In this document: positions 11,045 to 22,430 of the stretch, in pieces
Layout: the number at the start of each line of letters is the position of its first letter
Position numbering within the stretch: position 1 is the first letter of the stretch
From: Cladopsammia gracilis
Lineage: Eukaryota > Cnidaria > Anthozoa > Scleractinia > Dendrophylliidae
Direction: 5' to 3'
Length of the DNA stretch: 64,000 nucleotides
Assembly (NCBI GenBank): GCA_022457155.1
Contig: JAJGOT010000562.1
Coordinates: 186,001-250,000, forward strand
The notes under the pieces: model-generated
What the model saw: only the letters and a program-made list of their open reading frames with translations
Databases searched by the model: none
What the model was told of the DNA's origin: nothing
Translations under genes and position numbers: made by a program

Positions 11045-11607
11045 CGTGAATACGACTTATTGAGATTACTGGAGAAAAGTCATCGTAAACTTTAGGAACA
11101 CTGTCACTGGTTGATATGCGCCGGTTCTCGTCTGATCACCGATGTTAAGCCCTGTCGGGCGAGGTTAGTACTTGGATGGGTGACCGCTTGGTAATACCTC
11201 GTGTCGTAGGCTTATCATTTTCTTCCATTTTTCTTTCCTTCACTCCCTTTCATTTTTCATTTTTTTGGTTCCGTCAAGGAGCCACTCGTCCTGAGGAGGG
11301 CAAACTGAAGCCAAACAGTCATGAAAACATAGCATACCTTCGACGATATTCCAACGACAACAAATGGGCGACGAAGTTTGTCCGTAAACTTCATTTTCGC
11401 TAGTAAACACATTCTTTCGTGTTAATACTAGCTACGCATAGAGGAAGGTTTTAAGGTTTTAGAGATCCTCTTTGGTAAAATATATTGATACGTGGATCTG
11501 CAACATAAGGGAAGTAGTCATAACATGTACAATCTAAGAGTACCCACCTTGTGTAGGGTAGGAAAAGGTCCCCGATGGTTACTTGGCTCGCAAGGAGCCT
11601 TTGATTT
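11045..11607 (+). mobile_element. 5S-headed insertion within the composite
   Basis: This block is absent from the sister composite, where the flanking sequences join directly near 28730-28750. It contains the 5S rRNA-like segment and then anonymous sequence. It resembles a 5S-derived SINE (SINE3 type), but no clear tail or TSD was found. Confidence 0.5.
11118..11213 (+). pseudogene. 5S rRNA-like sequence, 5' end missing
   Basis: Matches the 3' three quarters of animal 5S rRNA: TCTCGTCTGATC, then TTAGTACTTGGATGGGTGAC, then TAATACC..GTCGTAGGCTT. These include the internal Pol III control region. The first ~20 bases are unrelated. It is therefore a 5S-derived promoter module or pseudogene, not a working rRNA gene. 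Confidence 0.8.
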
Positions 11608-11725
11608 TAAATTAAACGTAAGGATTTTTGACGAACGAAAAAAAAAGTATATCACTTTCATAATGTCCAGTTCGAAAAAGGAAAAAAAAAAAGGAAAAAA
11701 AAAAAGAAAAAAAAAGGGGGGACTT

Positions 11726-11784
11726 TATGGAGATTCGAACTCGGGCCGTCCGGGACTAAGCCACAAACTCAATCACTGCGCTGT
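11726..11784 (-). repeat. tRNA-like Pol III promoter relic
   Basis: On the minus strand a B-box-like GAGTTCGAATCTC lies about 30 bases after an A-box-like segment ending GGCTTAGTCCCGG. It is next to an A-rich run (11680-11715). The sister composite carries the same unit at 28575-28622 on the plus strand. The arrangement is that of a tRNA-derived SINE head. Confidence 0.5.
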
Positions 11785-14729
11785 ATTTAAACACCCTTGC
11801 CGATAACCTGTTCATCATGCTTTCACGTATACACGGGTTTAAAAGTAAGACTACACTGCATTCACTAGATTCAGTAGCTGACACTTAAGCTCGACCCGGA
11901 GCTCGATCGCTAAGCAAATGGCAAGTTTAATATAACTTATAAAACACAGAACTTGCCAGAGCACAAATCCCACAGGAATAAGCGGCGAACACAATATCAA
12001 ACGATCCTATCCATCCATGAACGCCTTGAATTGTCTTGAAAGTGTGCAGTTGTACGCAGTAGTTCTTTATCTTGCTTCTCGAGTACACACACGGAGAGAT
12101 TTTACGGTATGTATTTCATGGCCGAAAGCCATATAGTCGTCGATATAGACTTAAATATGCGTACATAAATTTGCATGCGCTAATGTGACACGAAAAAAAA
12201 CAAGAAAAGTCAACGCCGGATTTACAACTCGTGTGCTTCGCCACGAGTAAAAATTAGAACCCGCAAAAATTTAGTGCGAACGGTAATACGGACCAACAAA
12301 ATCACATATTTTTACACAAACATTACGTAATGTCTTATTACAATCTCGTGCTTTCAACAGTATGCAAATACAAATGAATAGTTCAATTACCGCTGAGACA
12401 GCTTAATTGTAGTTAAAAAGAATATTTTGAACTCGTGTCGTTTCTCTTTAGCACGCGAATAGCGCTGCGCATCCAAACAATACTCGATTTTAAGAAAAGC
12501 ATTGATAATTCGTCCCTAAACTGTTATCATTAATTCGCCCTTAATTCGTTACTGCTTAAAAGAATCACAGCCCAGTTACTTTTCTGTCGCGTAAAGTAAA
12601 CTTGTGATGTGTATGTTGGTAAATTACAAAGCGGGTACATTGTTTGCTGCCGAGTATTCGTTTGAACATGTAACTTTGCCTTGCGTTTTTTGATTCTCTA
12701 ATTGTACCGCAGAAAAAGGCTTTTAGTTGGAAAGTAGACTTTTCGAATGATGAATGGCCGTTTCGGTTGTTGTAAATAGTATTCACAGTAAATTACTTTA
12801 AAGACATTGTTAACTTTGTTTCAGTGCTTATTAAAGCTTGTTAAAATAGAGAACATTTTAGCGTTTGCTCAAAAACATAGTGTTGTTGTTATGGTCAATC
12901 ACTTTCTAAAGAAAATGTCTCCCTGTGAAACCAAAAAAAATTGTCCTGCTTTCCCAATAATAAGCCTCGCGTTTCCTAAAAGTTTCCTCTGCATGTCAAT
13001 TACGCTCAAAGTTGGCAATTGATAACAATGGCTTTCAAGTTTATTGTTTAACTTGTCTAAAGAAGTTCCACAAATAAACAGCGGAACGCTCGCTAGGTTT
13101 CGCTACGTATAATATAACTTCATGTAGCTTATATTTTTCCATTCCATGCGAACATGCTTTCGCTATGTTTGAAGCAACGCTTACGTTTACACGTTGTTTA
13201 AACAGAAGTTGTTTTAGTTCATTATGTTTTTATAAATGGCCGCTTCAATTCAACTGACAGGAAAGGTTCGCCGTTGGTACGCGAATAGCGCTGCGCATCC
13301 AAACAATCCTTGACTTCTAGAAAAGCATTGTTAATTCGTTCCTAAACTGTTATCACTAATTGAACGTTCATTCGTCACGCTTAAAACAATCGTAGCCCAG
13401 TTACTTTTCTTTCGAGTAAAGTTGTTAAATTTAATATAAAGCGGGTACGTATATTGTATGTTGTTATTCGTTTGGACATGCAACTTTGCTTTGGTTATCT
13501 GGTTACTTTATTAAAAATAAATGTGATCAAGGATTTCCGAAAACAGCCTCGAATCCAACAAGTTAATTTATTGGATGATAAATGTAAAAGTGCGAACTCG
13601 GCTTTATTGATTGATATAACCAAGCGTTAAAAGTATTTCAAGGAAGAAGACGATCGGTTCCATCGTTAAGTTTGATTTCCTTATCATTTGACTGTGCTGT
13701 GCATGGATTTGAATGGTTGTAAATAAAAACCGCTTTTGTCGACATAGCGATTTGATATAACTTTGATGAGTTTTGTTATTATTAAACGTGTGGCTTTGTT
13801 GTCTAAGCATGGCTGTTTTGTTTTTGACCGAGGTGTTAATTTCTCAATAATAGACATGCAAATTTAGTTCAGTGTAAGAGAAAGAAATTAATATAACGAC
13901 TGAAGTACCGAAACGTTTTGCTCTTTTTTTTTTTTCGTTCAGTTTGTTTTCATCTATCGGAGAGTTGTTTGGGAAACTCAAAATACATAGCGTCTAGAGA
14001 TGTAGCGGCTACTAGTATGCGAATAGCGCTGCGCATCCAAACAATCCTTGACTTTTAGAAAAGTATTGTTAATTCGTTCCTAAACTGTTATCATTAATTG
14101 ACCCTTAATTCGTTATACCGTTTAAAAGAATCGCAGCCCAGTTACTTTTCTTTCTCGTAAAGTAAACTTGTGATGTGTATGTTGGTAAATTATTAAGCAA
14201 GTACACTGTTTGTTGTTATTCGTTTTGACATGCAATTTTGTTTTGGGTTTTTTTGATTTTCTAATAATCGTACCGCAGAAAAGGCTTTTAGTTCGAAAGT
14301 AGACTTTTCGTATGATGAATGGTCTGAATGGATTGTTTCAGTTTCATTTGTGTTGAGACCTGAAAATCGCCGTATTGGTCGTTGTCAAATCGAGATATCC
14401 GCTAACTTTATTTCAGTGCATATTAAAACTTGTTAATAAAAGAACATGTTCGCGTGCGCTCAATTACTAATGTTGATGTTGTTATGATCAATCAGTTTCT
14501 TAAGAAAATGTCTCACTGTGAAACCAAACAAAAATTTGTTGTGCTTTCCTGGCGTTTCCTAAAACGTTTCCTCTGCATCTAAGTCACGATCGAAGTTGGT
14601 AATTGGTAACAAAGGCTCTCAACCAACTTCATTGGTTAACTTGTCTTTCTTGTGTTTAAGAAAGAAGTTCCACAAATACACAGAGCGCTCGCTTATTAAG
14701 GTTTCGCTACGTAAAATATCACTAAGGTA

Positions 14730-16005
14730 TATTTTTCATTCCATGCGAACATGCTTTCGCTATGTTTTGAAGGGACGCTTACGTATCCACTTTGCTCAAA
14801 CAAAAATTTGTTTTAGTTCATTGAATTGTGCTTTTATAACTTAAATTCAAATGACAGAAAAGTTTCTTGTCAATTTATATTAAAGGCGATATTGCCTGAG
14901 CACTTTCGCACTATACACGCGCTTTATTTGATCGAATAGCTTTGCTCATTGTTTGATTTAAACGTAAGGTATTTCTGTGTATCAGTAGATTGCGAGTTAA
15001 ATTTAAAATCTCTATTCGTTCCGACTTGAATTTTAAAGTCTTTAACGCTCACCATGATTCGAAGTACTAAAACAATTGCTAAACAACTCAGCGCAAGTTT
15101 AATTGTGTTTTCAACTAAACATTTCGGTTTGACATTCAGTAAGTTTAAAAATAAGTTTATGCGGCATTTTGCTTTCTAGATAAGCGTATTTTCGCGTTTG
15201 AAAAGCAAACATTACCTTAAAGTGTCAGTTCCTGAAAACAATTTCACCGTATTTTTCTTTTGATGTGATCAGTTTCTTCAATAAATATTACAGTACGTTC
15301 AAGTTTGAATTACGCTACGCTCGCGGTTGAGTGAGTGTTAACAAAAGGTAATTACATTTATTGTTTCTTAAGACTGTTTCTTCAAAAGATTTGAGTCATT
15401 TATATTCAAGAACACACTTGAATGCAAATGCTTGAAAGAAATGTCCGTTAATGTTATTTTAATCGAAATATCGAGCAACTAAAACAATCGGTTAAAGCAG
15501 CGCTGCCGCCTTGTCCAGTTGAGTTTTGGAGTTTTGTTTTGATGATGTTTAAGACTATTTACTGGTCAAAGAAACCCGCGCTACAAATTGCAGAGCGGTA
15601 TGTTTCTGTATTAGTATTCCTTCTTGTTGAACTAAAGAGTAAAGTTTTTTTTACAATGTATCTGTAATGCGGTTGGGTTCTGAGTTATATTCCAAATGGC
15701 CATTCGTTTTGACTCGTAAGTAAATTTTTATAGCGCTTGGTCAAAGAAAAAAATCCGCTAAGTAAGGCAGCGCGCTCAACTCGATTAGCTTCGCTCTTTG
15801 TTTGACTTAAGCGTAAGATATTTCTCTTAGGTTGCAAGTTGAATTCAAAGCCTCTATTTGTTTTGACCTGAAATTCACTCAATTTGAGTAGCGTCAAATT
15901 GCTTGGTCAAAGAAAAACCGCGCTATTAAGGAATGCAGCGTGCTAAACTCGATTATTTGGCTTCGTTCGTGTTGCTTGACTTAAGCGTGTAACTCGCGCC
16001 GCGCT
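14730..16005. other. Right-arm stretch without a left-arm counterpart
   Basis: About 1.27 kb with no left-arm partner; the left arm jumps across it near 2410-2440. The edges carry related AAGTCATGC/GACTTAAA words, so the left arm more likely lost it by deletion. It contains diverged internal repeats (for example CGCTCAACTCGATTAGC and relatives) and no credible gene. Confidence 0.45.
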
Positions 16006-17061
16006 TCCTTTTAAGTCATGCTTGCATTGAGTTTATATTTTGATTACAGTAAGCTTCTTTAGTTCAAACCATTGGCAAAGAAAATGCACTCACAAATTGA
16101 ATTTTGTTTAACTCTTTTAAAGAACCGTTTACACATAATTATTTAGTGTTTAAGCCAAGTGAATTGAAAGCGCACATTTCGTTTTGTTTTTAAACCAAAC
16201 AATACTTTAAACTGAAGCGGATGTGGTCATTAAAGGTCAAGAAAAGAGCAAAAGACCTACACTTCAGAGACAATTAAGCAGAAAAGATAAATGAATGTGG
16301 TAAGAGACCTTGGAAAATTGATTGCAGATGGCGTGTAAAATAAACATAAATATCACAGTCTTTGTAAACAGAACTGTTTGTAATCATTGTTTTTGTTTAC
16401 TCAATAAAATAATTTTGATGCCATTAAATATTGTGTCTTGTCCTATTGTTGTGAGTTCAACCTTCAGGGAGATGGGGTGAATAATCATAGCACAGGGAAA
16501 AAACCTGTTAGTCCAGTCAATAAAACCAGTTCAGATAAATACGTGATCAACCTGATTTAAACTGGTTTGACAGTTACTCCTCATTAGTTAACACCCTCCC
16601 CATTGTTCGTTTGCCTTTATATTCAAACCATCACCCGGATGGTTGGGTGGAATCGTAGTACTATCATACCACACACTTCTCTCTTACAAAGCTCAATTTT
16701 ATTAAACCTCCTTCTCATTACGCTGACGAAATTAAATTCACTTTTCCCTCCCCTGACATACATGACCTGCATCTCATTACCTCAAAACCGGTTTGTCCAG
16801 TTTCCTTGTTCAAACAGGTCCTACCTCATTAACTCAGGGCTGCTGCATATATGAATAAATTCTCCCAAGCATCTGGGATATACTACTGACGTCATGAAAA
16901 GGGATTCCATTTATTAATATTCATTTATTAAACAGGGAAATCCAAATTAGTATGCAGGAAGGCATATTGTGACGTCATGATTAAGCATAGCTAATGAGGG
17001 GAATGCAGGGGAGTGCAAGGGAATGCCGAAACAAGGTTAAATCTGACCCTAGACTACTACT

Positions 17062-19258
17062 CATACACTTTTTCTTTGCAGTCACTAGGAGCTGCATGCT
17101 AATTTCTACAGGTCATGCTTCTTGCACGTGTATCTTTATGTGCCGCTGTCTTCTCTGCAGTTGCATCAAATAACCTCTATGAAAGTCATATGCTTGTCCA
17201 TATTGGAAGCAGTTTGCTGTACTCAATCGTACGCCCGAGCAGCTCTCATGTCCGATTTTGCTGCACTTCACTGATGACATACCCCCAGCTGATTTAAGTG
17301 GAAGAATTTTAAGATGCACAAATAACACTGGCATTGTATCAACACAAGAGGGTCTCCTTCATAGCAACTGGACATTTAACTAAGATGTGTTAATCCTTTC
17401 CTTTAGTGTATTTGGTATTCCATATAATAATGATATGTTACCGAGCTATGTTTTGGGATCGCGATGAATGTTTGTAGCATGTTTTATTGCTTTTATTTCC
17501 GATTAGCAGAGTGCTGTCTTTAAAGACCAAAACAACGGATTTACAACATCGGATGCAATTATTCCATCCCTAAAGGAGACTAGTCCTTACATACTTATAG
17601 GGACACTTTTAGGAAACGCTTGGCAAACAGTAGAAAACAGACAAACAGTAGAAAACGGATAAACTGCATGCTTGCATGCATGTCACTATTTGAGACAAAG
17701 GCCACCAAGTTCAAAATTGGCCAAAACACTTCCGCTCATATTTGTGAAGGAAAAACAAGTAAGGTTAGCAGACTATGCATTTAATTTAAAGACATGTGTG
17801 GATGGAAATTATTAACCGCTTTAAAATTTTAAAAAAAGATATAAAAGTGTAAGTAAAACACGGGAAGATTGGTACATAAGCGTAATTCAACATTTTTGTT
17901 ATGATAATAAAAAATGGAAAACAGAAAAGCTTGTATATATTTGTTTGCAGCCCCTTAGTACAGAAAACCAAGGAAGTGGAGTGAGGTTGCCATAGGATCG
18001 AAAATACTTAATTTTGTTAGTAGCTAAGAGATTGTCTCTGTAAGAATCAGCCAAAGATTTTGATTCAAAAAATGAATTTCTCTCATATGCCTTGGTTTAA
18101 AAGCGTGTACCGTAGTCATAAAAATGCAATTCGTTTGAACAAAAATGATAAATATTTTTTTACATGTCTGTTACTGATTTCTTGCCGCTGAAAACTGAAT
18201 AAATCACCAATATTGCCGTCGCTATTAAAAATTTAAAAATCACTTCACAGTCCCGATTTTGTTTCAATCTACAGCTGCATTATTGTAATTTTCTCAGCCA
18301 TATGAAGGATGAAGATTAATGTCCTATTTTAACGGTAAATGGCGAGTTTCTTGAAATGAATAATGGTGGACAGGATTGCGACGGTTTTCTGCCAGCTATT
18401 TCCAGGCTCGCTAAGCTTATATCGTTCTAAATTAATAGTGATTTGACTGTGTAATTATGAACACATTAAATGAATTGAAGTAAAATAGTGTTGAAAAGAA
18501 AAACAAAGATTTTGGTCGTAGTAGCAGATTACTTTTCTGTTTTAAGATTATTGAGAAGCCCCTTGCCCAAGAACAATACTACGCTGATGTCTTTTGAACC
18601 TTAAAGTGACCTTAGTGTGGCTGATGCTGTTCTAGTAATTATTAAGTAATCCTTAATAGTGATATAATCAGCCAATCGACACTATCGGATAAGCTTATTA
18701 AATAGTCAATTCTGGGAAGACTGAATTCATCATCATTAGCACCAGGCAACAGTTTGAAAAAGTCGTCTAATCATTTTTGTTTTGGCGAAGTTCGCTATAA
18801 TTTGTCTTTAATGGTGAATAGGTAAAGACCCTGTTGGAATTTTTGTCAAACCCATAAAACTTATATTTCCGCCCTTCTTATTGTGATCTGTAGTAGTATT
18901 CGTAGAATTAAAAATTACTGAAAATAAAAACCCACCAATTTGCATATAGTTCTTTTGCGAAGGTGGCAAAGGAAAGTGCTTATTTTTTTTTATCAGGGTA
19001 AAGTGAAACAAATCATTTTAAGCCATGTTGGTAGTAAAGCTGTATTTAACGTGCTCGTGTTTTAGTAACTCTCCCTTCAACACTCACTCCCCAAAGGATA
19101 TAACCTTTAACTGGATAAGAGATTTATATTAAGAATACTTACTCAGTTGGAAAAGCCCGTAGCCTACATCCGTGATATTACGATGATTATGCTGAAATCT
19201 TGAAAGAAAGTGAACTTATAGCTCATGCAAGCATGCACGTGTTATTCCGTGTTACTAG
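17062..19258 (+). other. LRR-gene intronic sequence
   Basis: No convincing gene is visible. The stretch is nearly identical to 29754-31961. Short ORFs near 17113-17334 are open on both strands in both copies simply because the copies are duplicates. A 60-bp stretch near 17270 reads in an LRR-protein-like manner but is closed by stops. Confidence 0.5.
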
Positions 19259-19728
19259 GTTATTAAATGACAACCAGTTAAAGGAACACTGTCCCGGCTG
19301 AAATATCGTGTTTTCATGGTTATGACCAGAAGCTTGCTTTAAGCTTACTTTATTATCTTGAAAGTGGAAGAAACCATCGCCAAAATAGATAGAGGCAAAG
19401 AAATATGAACTAAATAGACAAAATAACGGCTAGAAAAGTCAAAATTTCACAAGAATGGCAAGTTTGATTTCTTGACCGCCTTTCTATAAATCAAATTTTA
19501 TGAACTGTAATCCACTTCAATCGTTGCAATCCTGCACTTTATCTCCAAACTACTGCTTCTGTTTTGCTCTATAGAATCTTTTTATCCAACTAAGTTGTAT
19601 ATTTGGTAGCATTTGGCGATATAACGTGGAAATAAGCTAAGAGAAATTTTGCTATTTGGGCGGGACAGTGTCCCTTTAAAGGACTTACCTTCAGGATTGC
19701 TAAGACAAAACACTGCTACTTACAGGGA
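19259..19728 (+). pseudogene. LRR exon split by a MITE
   Basis: After a ctag acceptor the exon reads LLNDNQL, is cut by the element at 19282-19675, and resumes KDLPSGLLRQNTATYR. Removing the element and one TTAA rejoins the codons for NQLKDLP, matching the intact paralogous exon at 24196. The donor site has decayed (no GTAAGT). The LRR protein would be an extracellular or receptor-type protein, but no signal, transmembrane or other domain is seen in the window. Confidence 0.6.
19282..19675. mobile_element. 394-bp MITE with TTAA target duplication
   Basis: Inverted termini AGGAACACTGTCCCG and AGGGACACTGTCCCG, flanked by TTAA. Its insertion splits an LRR exon. The sister copy is at 32128-32520. 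The TTAA preference fits piggyBac-type transposition, but no transposase is present. Confidence 0.75.
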
Positions 19729-20543
19729 TGTGAATAGAACTCTCCAATAATCTGAATCATATTTTCAGTACCAGATATAAAATACGAATGTTGTCACAAG
19801 TATGGATATGTCATCTGTCCTGTACATATTTATGAAGGGCAAAAAAAAGTAAAGTACATTTAAGCAGACTTTGTATTCAAAGTGAAGGCCATTAAATGTG
19901 GGTGAAAATTGGCGTCAGTCTTTAAGAAACAGTTTCATTAATTAAAAATAACTTTTTTAATTATTTAAGTGTAAGCCATGAGTATGAATAAGATTGTTTT
20001 GCCAGTGATATTCGACCCTATTGTTAGATAACATTAAAAAGAAATGCATGTATACATTTTGTTTAAGCGGTACCCTTGGTGCAGAAAAAAAAAATCATTA
20101 CAAGTGTTTTACTTCATAAATCAAGTGTTTTACTTCATCACTGATTTTGTCGTCATTTGCTGTCTCTGTGACGAGTTAGTGGTTTTCTCCTATGTGGGAC
20201 CTTTAATTTGGCAGCTGGAATGTCACTTTAAAATGTTCTGTTCGCTTCTCATACAAAAAAAATTGTGTTCGTTTGGGAAAAAAATGAAGAGAATAAGATG
20301 GCAATCCAAAGATGATGAGGCAGGTAATTAATCCATATTTCCTTGTCCATGTCCATACCACAAGTTCATAAATAGGGTAATGGGCCGAATCCAGGGCCAT
20401 AGCATGGGGAGGGGCTGGGGGGCGCGGGTCCCACCAATAATTTTGAAAGTTGTCTTATCTGTTGAAATCGACTCAAACGTCCAAGTTAGGCAAGAACTGT
20501 TAGTGTCCGTGGGGTCTACGTGGTAGGTTCATTTATCCATCAT
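19729..20543. other. Non-coding, LRR-gene intron
   Basis: No gene is supported. It matches 32574 to about 33388 in copy B. A direct duplication of CAAGTGTTTTACTTCAT lies near 20100-20140. Confidence 0.5.
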
Positions 20544-21369
20544 TCAAAAACTCATTAATAATTCATGAGCATATCAGCCAATCACACGACGCAAATCGAT
20601 CACGTGTATGAGCCTTTATATTTCAGTCACAGGGGAGTTCGGGGCTGAATGGGCAAACAATGCAATTATCGCTGAATTTTTAATGAGAATGATTTTAAAA
20701 TGACCGTGATATTTATATTAAGATCACACGTAATCTTTATATAAAGATTACTGATATGGGTAGTAATTGTTCAGGATTCTTAGTGCAACAAATGGTGACT
20801 TTAATATTTTTGTGCAGTACTGTTTTACGAAATCTGGTCTTTCGCCATTCTATTTGGAATCTTCTCAACAAAATAAACAACGAACAGTTTAATAAGTGAG
20901 CCGTTATTTGAATGACACCAGCGCCCTCGTGTAAATTGCCAGGTAAGCGACTGGTTCGCAGATGCAAGCTGCTTATTTCTACTCGTTCTCTACCTCTGAA
21001 AAAAAAATTGTCAGCCGTTTTATCTACCGTACCTGACAACTTTAGTATAGCATTTTTCAGTAGATTTTTTTCCCTCTATAAAATCCCAAAACTTTCGACA
21101 GGAACCGGGAAGCAATGGTCACTTCGTCGAAGACGTGGCACATGTGTTGTATGCTAATCAGTCTAGTCTACTTGTTTTTCTCGTATGCTAATTTCCTCTT
21201 TGCACAAAAGCGCAATTGTTTTAATTCCGAAGGGACACGCTTTTGAAAGAATGTTTTTGAAGCCGTTCAAAAAACTCGCAACACGTGTATTATCAGGTGT
21301 AAAAACTCTCGGCTTCGCCTCGAGTTTTTAAACCTGATAATACACTACTGCTCTTTTTTTAAACTATAG
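20544..21369. mobile_element. 826-bp insertion present only in copy A
   Basis: Copy B reads straight across this site near 33389. No clean TSD or inverted termini were identified. Near its right end is a strong hairpin (21285-21345), with arms GTGTATTATCAGG and CCTGATAATACAC around a CTCGGCTTCGCCTCGAG-like tip. No gene is seen. Confidence 0.55.
21285..21345. repeat. Hairpin-forming inverted repeat
   Basis: GTGTATTATCAGGTG and its complement flank a short GC-rich apex. It lies within the copy-A-only insertion, absent from copy B. Confidence 0.75.
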
Positions 21370-22050
21370 TACAAAACTGACAAGTTACACAATTTTAAAG
21401 AAACGTCTACCGTCATAACCTACGAAACATTATAGGAAAATTTCTGTGTACTGTTGTTGGTGCACATTACAGACGAATTAAATTGACAAACCTGCCAATG
21501 ACTTCAACAAGAGAGACCCTTCGATGCTCGTGGTGCTCCCCCCCCCCCCCCCAATCGTGCTACGACCCTGGAATCGCTTATCAAAAGTGAAAAATTTGTC
21601 TCTGAGAACTAACCAGTCACATTCCTTCCATTGTCGTTGTCGATCGCTAAAAACAGAAGACCCAGATTTTGCTATTTAGTTATCATTGCACCTTCAACAT
21701 TTGTGTTACCCTTAGCGATGTTAACACGACCACGTAAAGTGCAACTTCACAGAATTACTACGGATACTCAAAGCGGTATTACAACCAGTATTTCCTTCTG
21801 TCCAAGTGTGCCTGTCATCCTAGCGACTCGTAAACGATGAAAAAATAGAACTGTATGACCGCAGTCTGTAAGAAGTTTGACATTGCCCTTTTAGTTAAAG
21901 AAACGTCTACTGTCATGACCTACAAAACATGTATAGGAAAATCTCTGTGTACTGTTGTCGGTTCCTATCACAGACGAATTAAATTGACAAACTTGCAAAA
22001 TGACTTCAACAAGTTTTTGACCTAACTTTGTTCATTTTTATCTTTTTTAG

Positions 22051-22122
22051 GAATATGTCCAATAACAAAATAGAACACTTGTCTGAAGGAGTTTTCAGCA
22101 ACTTAACAAAGCTGGCATATTT
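22051..22122 (+). CDS. LRR exon (one 24-residue repeat)
   Basis: A 72-nt exon between tcttttttag and GTAAGT, reading NMSNNKIEHLSEGVFSNLT and then a KLAYL end. This is the typical animal LxxNxIxxLxxGxFxxLxxL repeat. Single-repeat exons of 72 nt in the same phase are characteristic of animal LRR receptors. The splice sites and frame are intact. It recurs at 34086-34157 with one visible substitution (E to Q). The rest of the gene is outside the window or decayed. Confidence 0.75.
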
Positions 22123-22430
22123 GTAAGTTACCTGCTGCCTTCTTGGTGTCTTGATGTAGTTATCTGAGATTATTTACAAAAGTAGTATAGAAGGAGTCAG
22201 AATTTGGAGAGTTTTGAGAGTCGTGTCGAGAGTCGCAGCAGTCAAAGTCTGGAGAGTTTTGAGAGTCGAGAGTCGCGGCCGCATTCTGGGAAACGGCGGA
22301 CGAGCAAAGGAGGCGCAGCGCGAATTCCTCGTCCCCATGGAGGGTGCAATCAGAATGTGGGTTTATTCAGAGAGACATTTCGTGGTGTATATTTAATTTC
22401 TTTGCGAGCCCCCTGTCAGCTCTATATACC

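Larger units (their letters stand above)
10829..12252 (+). mobile_element. Composite repeat with 5S-like and tRNA-like modules
   Basis: Present in the right arm only. The left arm runs through the same site uninterrupted near 6400. It starts AAGAAGCTGTACACAGC and ends with CCACGAGT-like sequence. ATTAGAAC occurs at both sides, but the local sequence is itself repetitive, so the TSD is unsure. An inverse copy lies at about 27831-28966 without the 5S part. No long ORF is present. Confidence 0.6.
425..17061. mobile_element. Giant near-palindromic element with Polinton-like ends
   Basis: The left terminus reads AGTAGTAGTCTAGGGTCAG and the right terminus is its inverse complement. Both are flanked by CATACA (419-424 and 17062-17067), a 6-bp target duplication. 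Ends of the form AG...CT with 6-bp TSDs are classic for Polintons/Mavericks. However, no polymerase, integrase, ATPase or capsid gene is present here. The element consists of two arms (425-7662 and 9677-17061) around a unique centre (7663-9676) with a zinc-finger gene, a coding fragment and a SLOG-like gene. After discounting nested insertions the homologous arms are roughly 4.6 kb each. It may be a non-autonomous derivative, a head-to-head dimer or another class with convergent termini. Confidence 0.7.
9677..17061 (-). repeat. Right arm of the palindrome
   Basis: Inverse complement of the left arm, beginning inside the zinc-finger coding sequence. Arm-specific features are a composite insertion at about 10829-12252 and about 1.27 kb (14730-16005) absent from the left arm. 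The site where the left arm carries the tRNA-bearing element is empty here, with a single TGACGTCA at 16887-16894. Diverged internal repeats with CCAGTTACTTTTCT lie near 12574, 13392 and 14139. Confidence 0.85.

Noticed and set aside
11118..11213. Functional 5S rRNA gene
   Set aside because: The 5' quarter is missing and it lies inside a mobile block.
17113..17334. 73-codon minus ORF identical at 29805-30026
   Set aside because: Conservation is explained by segmental duplication; open on both strands and no recognisable domain.
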